Shown: in pieces, positions 43,086-53,124 of the stretch | Numbering within the stretch: position 1 is the stretch's first letter | Layout of the letters: the number at the start of each line of letters is the position of its first letter | Assembly: GCA_009363875.1 (NCBI GenBank) | Contig: CM018685.1 | Span: 59,184,648-59,248,647 of the forward strand | Direction: 5' to 3' | DNA: 64,000 bases | Source: Mikania micrantha | Lineage: Eukaryota > Streptophyta > Magnoliopsida > Asterales > Asteraceae | Program-made: the position numbers and the translations under genes | Notes under the pieces: model-generated | What the model was told of the DNA's origin: nothing | The model's database searches: none | Seen by the model: only the letters and a program-made list of their open reading frames with translations

Positions 43086-45229
43086 TGTCACACCCCCACC
43101 TCTCGTCACCTGAGATGATGTCATACGTCTCATTCTTTTGGTTGCGGAAGCATAGTGGTGATGTCTCAGAGATGAGGTGTAACTTACTTGAACCGATATC
43201 ACAGCACACAGATTCACTTAAAATAAATACATTACAAGGGTTTCGAAAATTCATTCAACTTTACAACTAAGTTTATTACACATTCTGATATATTAAAGTT
43301 CAACTATGTGAAGTGCATTCTCACCAACTCGTCACCGTTGTCCTGCAAAAATGTTAAGTTTGAAACGTCAGCACAAAGCTGGTGAGTTCGACAGTTCATT
43401 TAGAACAATATGATATAATAAGTATGTTCTCAAAGTTTCAGTTTATGATAACCATGGGACCCGTATCTAGTTCCTTTCGGACAGTTGTTCGTTCACGAAG
43501 ATACTACCCGTCGGTAAATATCTTAATGCCTCATAATCTTAATGTCTATCACTAACATTAAGAAAGCGTTTCGTAACCAGGTATCAAACATTCACACCAG
43601 GGGAGATGCAATCCTCCCAGCGAATGGGTTGTCAGCCAATAGTACTATCAATGATTCCTGTTCGGCCCCACATGGGTTCACTAGATACAGTTCAAGAGAT
43701 GAGGACTTTTGATACTGTGATAGAGATACTAACGGCAAAATCCCATGAAATCACACAAAAAGTCACATGAAATCACACAGATATCAGTGATGCATATCAT
43801 ATGTTCAGAAAACAGTTTGCAGTATTACCCCGATGGTCATAAAACAATAAAGAGAAAAGGGGTTGTACGAAAATCACTTGATGTCTCAAATTGTAGAAAC
43901 ACACGCAACTGGTGCTAATGATGAGATTCTGCATTAGTTTATGTTTGATATGTTATTTATGTTTTAACTTGCTGATTAAATCGTTTTGAACGTCCCATGT
44001 CCAAGACATTGCCTTAACAGTCATCAACCCGATGTTTAGTATTTATTTACATATTTTAATGTAATATCATACAATGTATGATAATGTAGGAACCTATACT
44101 GATTCAGATTCCCAATACTAGGTTGATGACACTCCTTGATTAATCAGTATGATCTCAGATTAATCAAATAGTTAATGTTGTTGATTATAATGCTTAAGCC
44201 GTTTCTAGACAGTTTAATGGCTTAGGAATAACCAATCCTTGTTATTGATGACCCGAATATCATGAAATATCACAATGTAGTATTAGCATAGGTTTGATAA
44301 CCATGTTTAACATACTAATCTGACTGTTATCAAAAACATCAGATAATCGTTCCAACGAGTATGTTAATGACTGTGATTAGTTTGAATCACATGGTTTTCA
44401 CGTTGCATGTCAAGGATTAATCAAACTAATCACCTACATTGTCACAACCAAATGGTTTAAACCATTATAACCATCGTTATGATTTCATGCAAACCGGGCA
44501 TTACAACGGCTCAAAACAAGGATTTATCCGTTAACAGTTCGAGTTTGTCATTAAAAATCAATCCTAGCCATCATCTAGGCAATAATCAACAACCCTAACT
44601 ATATCATTACGTTCAAAAACAAGCTTTAATCATTCATTATCAAAATAGAAGGTTAGAATGAACCATTACCTAATCTGGAGAAGTTCTGCGAGTAGAAAGA
44701 TGATCTGGACTCGTATAAACGTTCCCGGATGCGATCTAAACGTTCCAGAGACTTCGAAACAGAGATTGGATGTGTTGGATGGTGAAAATTTCGAAGGTGA
44801 TGGTGCTGGCGTCGACTGGAAGCAACAAGAAGATGATGATGATGATGATTGATGAAATCTGATCTTTTTATGCAAGTTGGCGACATCCCCATCCGTCGCG
44901 TACCGCGGAGAAACAAAAAGTGAGCTTCGCATACCGCGGAGAAATCCGGAGAAATCTCAGATATTTTCAAGCATCGCGTACCGCGAAGAACCCTCAACTT
45001 CTCCATCGCGTACCGCGAAGACCATTTTTTCCATTTTTCGACAGAAACTTCGTTTTGCGATTCCGGACCATCCATAACTCCGTTTTGTACGCGGTTTTCG
45101 CCCATGTTCATCATTTCTCACATACTATCATCCCATAATAACTTCGATTGTCAACTCCACGTGGATTCTAAGAACGATCAACCGTGCTCAATTCGTTGCT
45201 GACGTAATTCCTCGTACGCAGTTATCACA
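43086..45229 (-). mobile_element. Gyp-E 5' LTR (right copy)
   Basis: 2144 bp, same length as the left copy, with the PBS on its left side. Confidence 0.95.
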
Positions 45230-45239
45230 CATCACCACT

Positions 45240-45600
45240 TAATTGAGACTTAGACAATTAATCTAAACCGAGGCCCAAGTAGACTGGCCCAATATCACTT
45301 GAGTCGGCCCACATTCGTTTTAATTGGCCCAATTGTGTTATCATGGCCCATTTCCTTAATTCGGCCCATGATCGTTAACCGGCCCAACCTGATTTCTTAC
45401 CCCAACTACCCACGGCCCACGCATGTAGAAGGCCCACAATATTCATGTTTGGCCCAATTTCCTTGCTCGGCCCAACCGAAAACCATAAGCCACTTAACCA
45501 GCCCAATGAACAATTAATTCGGTCCATTAACATTTGAGGCCCATTGGTAGTCTAAGCCCAATTGATTAATACCCAACTCATTTCTATTCGGCCCATATGA
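45240..45600 (+). repeat. GGCCCA-rich array, LTR-D
   Basis: About 17 copies of GGCCCA or near variants in 360 bp, continuing the array that starts at about 32700 left of Gyp-E. A 72-codon ORF through it is an artefact. Confidence 0.6.
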
Positions 45601-46189
45601 TTAAGTTTGGGGAATCAAAACAAGTAAACTAACTTAATGAAATAACTAGTATGGTGATCATTAGGTTACTACAAGATAGTGAAATGAACTACTAGAAACT
45701 AAATTGAGTATCAATTTTCATGACATGATAAATTAAACATTTTAGCAAAGGATCATAAAGGGAACATATCAAGATTAATACAAAAACCTAAGTTATATTT
45801 AGGAATATCCTTGGGTTGTAAAGTACAACGAGTTGTCACGAGTAATGCAAGAGAAACATAAAAACCGAGGCCGAATAAAGACCATGACTCACTAGTGTTA
45901 GCCAACTTTAGGGCTAACACTAATACTTACACACACAACCAACTCTTACAAACTTATACTTATAAGCTACAACAATATGAAATCAATACAGGAGCGTAAC
46001 ATCAAAACAAGAGAAAACAAAGAGCGCGTACATTCTTATTTTACTTAGTCAAACACTACGGACACAAGGTGAGTTCATTTGTCCCTCTTCTAACTATTTT
46101 GATTTTAATTCGGGACCGAGAAGCATGTTATACATTTTAAACAAATGATTTATAAAAATTCTTTAAACTTGTTCTTGATGCTTATACTT

Positions 46190-46440
46190 TATTGCTTGAT
46201 ACTTATGCTACAAACTATATTCTTAAACTAGATGCTTAATGCTTATGCTATAAACTATATTCTTAAACTAGATGCTTAACGCTTATGCTATAAACTATAT
46301 TCTTAAACTAGATGCTTAATGCTCATGCTATAAACTATAATCTTAAACTACACTCTTGATGCTTATGCTATAAACTATATGCTTAAACTAGACACTTAAT
46401 GCTTACGCTATAAACAATAAGCTTAAACTACATACTCAAT
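46190..46440 (+). repeat. Tandem repeat, about 42 bp, LTR-D
   Basis: About six copies of ATGCTTATGCTATAAACTAT plus ATTCTTAAACTAG-type sequence. Small variations between copies. Confidence 0.7.
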
Positions 46441-46655
46441 ATTAAAGCTTGAATACAAATTCCATATGCTAATGATACATGCGAATGCTTAATACTAATG
46501 CTACCTGCTAAGGTTTGACACTAATGCTATATGCTAATGCCAAGTGCTAATGCTACAATGCAAATACTATATGCTTATCATGCTTAAATGCTCGAAATGC
46601 TTGAAGTGCTCAGAATGCTATAAACTTTGAATGCTATAAACTTTCCATGCTAAAG

Positions 46656-47059
46656 CAACGGTTTGGCCTCTCAGTGCTTGCCTCACCGGTTGTTAAACTT
46701 TGAATGCTATAAACTTGTCATGCAAAAGCAACGGTTTGGCCTCTCAGTGCTTGCCTCACCGGTTGTTAAACTTGAATGCTATAAACTTGTCATGCAAAAG
46801 CAACGGTTTGGCCTCCCAGTGCTTGCCTCACCAGTTGTTAAACTATTTAAATGCTATAAACTTGAATGCTAAAGCTATTAACTATGATAGAACATACTAA
46901 ATTGGCCTCTCAGTGCTTGCCATGGGGTGTTCTACATAGTTGGGACTTGAAGGAACAGACCGTCGGTCTCTTAGTGCTTGCCATAGGGTGACCTTCATAG
47001 TCATGACTTGAGGAGTAGACTGATGGTCATTCAGTGCTTGCCATACAGTGATTCCTCAA
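46656..47059 (+). repeat. Hairpin-forming tandem repeats, LTR-D
   Basis: Three units of about 73 bp, then three of 55-65 bp, share CTCAGTGCTTGCC. The outer arms differ by unit but remain complementary: CAACGGT with ACCGGTTG (46656-46662, 46685-46692, one bulge), TAGAACA with TGTTCTA (46888-46894, 46928-46934), TGAAGG with CCTTCA (46948-46953, 46992-46997), TTGAGGA with TCCTCAA (47008-47014, 47053-47059). An inner AGACC-GTC-GGTCT lies at 46957-46969. Confidence 0.7.
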
Positions 47060-47107
47060 TGTTCACTCATGCTATATACTTAAACATAATGCTAAAGCTA
47101 TAAACGA

Positions 47108-47575
47108 AATGGATGGTAGGTAAGACGCATAATTATCATTAACAGCAATGTCCTATGCGACTTAGTATGTGGTGGGACGGCGTCTGGGCGGGTCGTAGGC
47201 TCGACTCAGGGGTATGTCCTATATATAAGCATACCGAGTTGGATGATACAGGTGGTGTTAAAGAGATTAAGGTCGTTACCTAGGGGGGAAACATGAATGC
47301 TTTTGGGTCAATAACATAAACTTTTAAACATGATGAGTGTTAAACTTATTTTGAAACTAATACATACAAATGCTATAGACTTGTAAACTTTGAAACAGTA
47401 CACTAAAGCTATGATGAAGAATGAATCAAATGGTAGGTAAAATGCTTAATTATCATTAATAGCAATGTCCTATGCGACTTAGTATGTGGTGGGACGGCGT
47501 CTGGGCGGGTCGTAGGCTCGACTCAGGGGTATGCCCTATATATAAGCATACCGAGTTGGATGATACAGGTGTTAT
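47108..47575 (+). repeat. Duplicated TATA-containing block, LTR-D
   Basis: A block of about 140 bp (GGATGGTAGGTAA onward, containing GTGGTGGGACGGCGTCTGGG and CTATATATAAGC) occurs at 47108 and again at about 47428. One such block is present in A, I and F; two are present in Chi-J. Confidence 0.8.
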
Positions 47576-48049
47576 TAATGAGGTTAAGGTTTTGCCTAAA
47601 ATGTTTGCAAAAGCTATTTTTATACTTAAACTACATGAACTCACCAACCATTGTGTTGACTTTGTTTTCTTACATGCCTTCTCAGGTGGCGCACATGAAT
47701 AGGCTTAAGCTTTTGGATTGCAAACTAGGATGCCAGTTAGCAGACCTAGTAGACTTTTGGTGAAGCACACGTTTTGCTATGGATATGAATCACTTTTTAT
47801 ATCTTTTACAGATACAAGATAGGAAACATATGATTCTTTTGTTAGGTTTACTTAGTTAAATTGCAGAACATTGATATTGTAATTTAACTTTGTAATCCTA
47901 GTTGTTACTTGATTGTGCTTTAGTAATTCTTAAACATTGATACTATGTAAACAATCTGATCATCTTGATTATCACCCACGATATCACGCCCCGGGAACCT
48001 TCCGCCCGACGGGGACTCCGATCCAACCCCGCCGGCTCGGGGTGTGACA

Positions 48050-49085
48050 CCTGACCTGTTTTTAAGTTTCCAAAATGATTTTCATTTAAAATGTTGATTT
48101 GAAAATGATTTTGAAGATACATTTTCAAAACAATCATCATCAGATGATGTCACAATTTTCACAATCTTTTTAACATTTCTTTTTATTCTCAAAAACTCGT
48201 TTCTTTTGATTATTTTCTTCTTTCACCCAAAAACAATCATGATTGAATTTTTTCAAAACTCTCATCTCATCTTCACTAGGTCTAAATCTCCTAGGACTTC
48301 CACCTGAACCATTCACCCAACTCTCCTCATCGAAACTCTTCCTGATTTTGTTATTTGGACAATTAACAGAAATATGTCCTTTACCATAACAAGTAAAACA
48401 CTTTCGTGTTTCTCTTGGTGAAAAAGACTTAAAACTGCTACAATCAGTTGAACTGAAATCCAAATCACAATTAGCAATCAAATGACCAAAATTACCACAT
48501 TGGTAACATTTTCTATATTTCAAATGATTCTTTGGTGCGGGTTCATCATAATACTTTGATGAACTGAAAGGTTTTGAAATAACCTTTGCACATGTGATTC
48601 TATTTCTCAAGCCAGTTGATTTTATCTTTGAATTACTCATTTGATTTTGAAAATTCTTTGATTTGTCTTTATGTCCAACCCCAAACCTGTCAAAGAAAAA
48701 ATCCACTTTTTCAACCTTTTTAGAAACCACATTTGGCTTTCGAAAACTTCCACTAGACTCTCCTTGATGTGTAGTAGATGACTTAACATACACAATCGGT
48801 TTAAGAGTAGTGGTTGGTTTGGTTTTAATCACTGGTTTAGAAACATGAGTGGTTTTAAACACCACCTTCTCAACTTGTTTCATCTCAGCTTTTGACTTAT
48901 GAGATTTCAAACTCTTTTTGTCAATATTTTTAACTTGGTAACCATTTTGTCTAAAAATATCAGATGAATATTCTGATTCAGTGATATCTTCAATGATTGG
49001 AGCATCACTGTCAAGTGACGTTTTTATCAGAAGATGAACCTCCAGCATTTTTAACAACTTGTTTAGACTCATGTTCATTCAAAGA
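48050..49085 (-). pseudogene. Cop-L gag middle and C-terminal part, truncated
   Basis: Minus-strand gag from 49078: an acidic and Lys-rich stretch (IIEDITESEYSSDIF), then two zinc knuckles, CYQCGNFGHLIANC and CFTCYGKGHISVNC, and a basic tail. It aligns with Cop-R 58350-59170 with few substitutions and retains 208 bp that Cop-R lost. The upstream gag is absent: Gyp-F begins at 49086 at a ragged junction. The downstream end continues across LTR-D at 31150. It binds nucleic acid in the particle (family knowledge). Confidence 0.88.
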
Positions 49086-49432
49086 GGCGGGACGGATCGT
49101 GTTCCCCGCCGGGCGGAAGGTTCTCGGGGCGCGATATCGTGTGTGATAATCGTGATGATCAGATTGTTTACATAGCTTCAATGTTAAGAATAACTAAAGC
49201 ACAATAAAGCATTAAACTAGGATTACAAAGTTAAATTACAATATCAAGGTTCAGTAATTTAACTCGGTAAACCTATCAAAAGAATCAAATGTTTTCTATC
49301 TTGTAACTGTACAAGACATCTAAAAGTGATTCAGATTAGTAACAAAATATGTGCTTCCAAATATCAACTAGGTCCTCTATCTGGGCAGCCTAGCATGCAA
49401 TCCAAAAGCCTTAGCTTAAACTTGTTCATCAC

Positions 49433-50626
49433 CTGAGCAAGCATGTAAGAAAACAAAGTCAACACAATGGTTGGTGAGTTCATGTAGTTTATAAGTTTTA
49501 AAAATAGATTTAACAAACCTCTTTCAGTAAAACCTTAACCTCATTAACTCCACATGTAATATCCAAATCGGTATGCTTATATATAGGGCATACCCCTGAG
49601 TCGAGCCTACAACCCGCCCAGATGCCGTCCCACCACATACTAATTTGCATATGACACTGTTGTTAATATTAATTAAGCATTTTACCTACCATTCAATCCA
49701 ATCATCATCATAGCTTTAGTTTACTGTTTCAAAGTTCACAAGTTTATAGCATTCACGTGTATTAGCTTTAATATAAGTTTAACAAGCATCATAGTTTCAC
49801 ACATCATAGTTTAGCTTCACTAATCTCATGCGTGGGTACAAGCCCTGCTCTAGCAGTCGTTTAGCAATCACGTAGCCCACGGCTAGATACAAGCCCTACT
49901 CTAGCAGAAGTTTAGCCATTACGTATCTCATGATTTAGTTAAGCTTAGTATCCCAATAGTCTAACAATTACGTGTCTACTGTACAAGATACAAGCCCTGC
50001 TCTAGCAGAAGTTTAGCCATTACGTATCTCATACATAGACACAAGACATGCATACACAAGTAGTTTAGCATTTACATATCTCATATAAGCAGACACAAGC
50101 CTGCTCTAGCAGAAGTTTAGCAATTACGTGTCTCTTATATAGATAACAGCTTAGCATCGTCATAGTTTAGCTTCCACGTATCTCAATGCATGGGTACAAG
50201 CTCTGCTCTAGCAGTCGTTTAGCAATCACGTAGCCCATGATTAGATACAAGCTTAGCATTTCGCACACAATCATAGTTTCAAGCATATAGATTCAAGCAT
50301 TCGCATGTAATTTAAGCATGAAGTTCATAGTTTCAAGCTTCTAGTTTATAGCATAAGCATCAAGCATATAGTTTCAAGCTTCTAGTTGGTAGCATAAGCA
50401 TCAAGCATATAGTTTCAAGCTTCTAGTTTGTAGCATAAGCATCAAGTTTAAGCATCAAGTTTATAGCTTCCCAAAAATAATAGTTTCCAAGCATAAGCTT
50501 TATTGTAAGCATCATGATTATGTTTAAGAGCATTAAATAACATTTCAATAATTTCTTAAAATGTTTAACATGTTTCTCAGTCCCGAAGTAAAACAAATAA
50601 GTTTGAAAAGGGACAAATGAACTCAC
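49433..50626 (-). other. Intron-like segment of Gyp-F LTR
   Basis: On the minus strand, donor-like CAAG|GTGAGTTCATT at 50626 and acceptor-like TTGCTCAG|GTGATG at 49433. Length 1194 bp. Confidence 0.5.
49832..50239 (-). repeat. Hairpin-forming tandem repeats, Gyp-F LTR
   Basis: Units of about 55 bp share an inner CTGC-TCTA-GCAG stem-loop. Outer arms vary together: GTGGGTAC with GTAGCCCAC (49832-49839, 49872-49880), AGATAC with GTATCT (49885-49890, 49923-49928; again 49986-49991, 50024-50029), AGACAC with GTGTCT (50091-50096, 50128-50133), CATGGGTAC with GTAGCCCATG (50189-50197, 50230-50239). Confidence 0.75.
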
Positions 50627-53023
50627 CTTGTGTTTGTAGTGGTTGACTAAGTAAAACACGAATGCACACGCTCGTTGTTTGTATACGTTGTTGTGTTCAA
50701 GGTCCTGTATTGATTTCACGTGATTTGTAACTTATAAGTATAAGTTATAGTCGATGTGTATGTGTGTAAGTGTTAGCCCTAACGTTGGCTAACACTTGTG
50801 AGTCCCGGTCATTGTTCGGCCCCGTTTATGTGTTGTTACAATTTCCATCTTAAGACATAGTTTTCAATGCTTCCTTGTATTTAACTTCTTTCTCGAAATT
50901 TCAATCATACCATGTTATACTAATGGCTTGTATTGATAAAACGTTTGTAAATAGTTACTGTCAATGCTCTATATGTTAGACTTTGTGATTTAAGTTCATG
51001 TGTTTATCCCAAGTTAAACCATGTTGTGGGCCGAATTAATTTTAAGTGGGCTGATCTCATAAGGCTGTTGGGCCAAATACTTGCCGTTGAGCCGAGGGAC
51101 GTCTTATGGGCCCTATGAGTTTTGTAGGCCGAAATAATAATGTTGGGCTAGGTTAGTCACGTGGGTCAATTAATTGGGCCAATTCTGTGAAATTAGACTA
51201 ACCCACTTCTCCTCTTGGGCCTAAACCGCAAGCTGTGGACTAATCAGTCTCTTGGGCCGAAAAGGGAACCACATGGGCCGGTAAAGGTTATTTAGGCTAA
51301 TGCGAATAAATGGCTGTGGGCCACCTAGATGACCATGGACTGAATGTTAGTTCTGGGCCCAATCAATGGATTTTAATCGGTTTCTATGTGGTTTCGTGGT
51401 CCAAAGAAAAAGACTGATTACATTAGGGCAGCGAACCCTCCCTTAAATTAGTCCTCAGGTTCGGCTAAACCTTTGGAGTCAGCCATGGCACAGGTTCGTC
51501 CCACATTCTGATTTAAGTGTTAAAGGTTCGGCCAAAGTTCCTGTGTGGGGAGGTTCGGCTAGGGCTGCATCATAGGTTCGACCAAGGTTTGTTTCGTATA
51601 GGTTTGTTGCTCATAGAAAAGGTTCGGCTCCTAGGGTTCGGGACTAGTAGTTCGCTGGTTCTATGAGCGAAGCATGAAGGGTTCGTCTGAACATTGTGGG
51701 TTCGCCCAGAGTCCAAGGTTCGGTTGGTGTGGAGGTTCGTGAAGTCGAGGGTTCGCCCATCTTGAGAGCAAGGTTCGGCCATCCCTAAGGCGCGAACCTC
51801 CCTCCTGTTTGTCATCCTCATCAATTTCTTGCAACATATAGGCTCAACCTTGGTTTCCTTGCCTTCTTTCTGGTTTGTTCTAAGCTAGATGGTGTTCGAC
51901 TGGTATCCTAGGACCGGTTTAGACTCGGTTTTAAGGTGGGTGAACAAAGTAGTCAAGATAGAGAAAACCCTATTAATTCGAAATTTCCAAGCTCATGACC
52001 TCGAAAATGGCCAGACAAATCCTCCGATCAGTTGTACTTTCAGGTAGAAGAGCTCGAGAGCTACGCGTGGACACCAAAAACACTCGATTTCATCAAGAAA
52101 TGCTCAAGATCTTGAGGTTTTAAGATGGAATTCTTAGTGAGAGAGAGAGAGTGACGGGTTTGAGAAATTAGAGAGAGAGTGAAATGTGTAAAATGAATTA
52201 AATGGCCTCACTTAAGGTTTAAATACCCCGAGGGTATTCGGGTTCGTTTTGGTTGTTCGGTTTTCGTCCTCGTTGCGTTTCCGGAACGTAACGCGCGTGC
52301 CTTATAAATTAAACAAAAGAATTCATTTTCGAATGTTTTGAAAGGTGGTTATTTCTAGTAAATATTTTATTTCATGAATTTCTTATCGTAATTTATTACT
52401 TTTACGCGTTTCGTTGTTTTCTTTCGCGTATTTTACGTAATTTTAATTTAACATAGTTTCCTTTTTAATTTACTTCTTATGAGTTTCAAAATTGTAAAAT
52501 AGGAAACATTTATTTTCTTAATTTTATGATCGCTCGTATCGTTTTTTGTTTTCGTTTTCGTTTCGTCAGAACGCGTCACCATCGTGCGTATTCGTTCGAA
52601 TCGTCATTCAAACGAACACGACGATAGTTTGGCTTTCTGATTGTTGTTTTCTACTTTTCAATCATTAATTCAGAACGTTAAAATCTCAGAATTATTCGTA
52701 CAGATCGTCACCTATACGAATAGTTCGTCTGTTTAGCATTCCGTAACAACAACCGTTATGGTTTCGTTTTGTTTAACCTCACATACGTTTATACATACTA
52801 GCATCAAATCAAGTATCTGTGTGTCAGTTTTGTGTTGTCTGATATGTTTCTGCCTGTTAAACCCTAAGGTTTTAATCAGATTTCAGACAATTGCATAATA
52901 GTTTAGTCTTAAGCCTTAAGTGTAATAGCATAAACATGGTTTTCTCGAAATGTGTACCTGAGTTACTGTGCAAGTTACTGTAGCGATCATTGTTCCGAAA
53001 ACGTGTCCGGCACGGATGTTACA

Positions 53024-53036
53024 GTCTCCCCTTGTT
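53024..53036 (-). other. Polypurine tract, Gyp-F
   Basis: GTCTCCCCTTGTT on the plus strand; AACAAGGGGAGAC in the element sense, directly before the 3' LTR. Confidence 0.88.
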
Positions 53037-53124
53037 AGAGAAATTTCGTCCCAAAATTTAAGAATTGTTATTCGGTACGTCTTCCTCTGTAAACAGTTGG
53101 GGATATTTGTGCTTCATGTGATCT

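Larger units (their letters stand above)
32754..45229 (-). mobile_element. Gyp-E, complete young Ty3/gypsy chromovirus
   Basis: 12476 bp with two 2144-bp LTRs, target duplication CATCA (32749-32753 and 45230-45234), PBS, polypurine tract and a single long gag-pol. I saw four differences between the LTRs by eye, so it is recent. The order on the minus strand is 5' LTR (right), PBS, extra ORF, minisatellite, gag-pol, polypurine tract, 3' LTR (left). It sits in the GGCCCA-rich part of LTR-D. Its LTR is unrelated in length and sequence to the 4.4-kb family. Confidence 0.97.
46069..47685 (+). other. Intron-like segment of LTR-D
   Basis: Donor-like ACAAG|GTGAGTTCATT and acceptor-like CCTTCTCAG|GTGGCG, 1617 bp apart, equivalent to those in A, I, F and J. 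Confidence 0.55.
31151..48049 (+). mobile_element. LTR-D, 4.4-kb solo LTR interrupted by Gyp-E
   Basis: Starts TGTAACATCTGTGCCGG and ends GCTCGGGGTGTGACA. Target duplication CCTGA at 31146-31150 and 48050-48054; the uninterrupted copia site is visible in Cop-R near 58345. Subtracting Gyp-E and its duplication (12481 bp) leaves 4418 bp, the length of LTR-I. It carries a TATA box, CGAACC and GGCCCA clusters, an intron-like segment, tandem repeats and a duplicated internal TATA block. No pol or PBS of its own, so it is a solo LTR. Confidence 0.93.
49086..53023 (-). mobile_element. Gyp-F 3' LTR
   Basis: 3938 bp, from GGCGGGACGGATCG to CCGGCACGGATGTTACA. On the minus strand it has a TATA box (52218-52226), a CGAACC cluster (seen as GGTTCG, 51430-51800), a GGCCCA array (seen as GGGCC, 51020-51360), an intron-like segment (49433-50626), a hairpin repeat array (49832-50239) and a CTATATATAAG block (49575-49585). 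No gene; the 98-codon ORF near 50423 is chance. Confidence 0.87.

Noticed and set aside
46663..46900. Two 66-69 codon ORFs in LTR-D repeats
   Set aside because: Products of the 73-bp tandem repeat.
48170..49078. Zinc-finger host gene
   Set aside because: The zinc knuckles and flanks match Cop-R gag and continue into copia protease across LTR-D, so it is retroelement gag.
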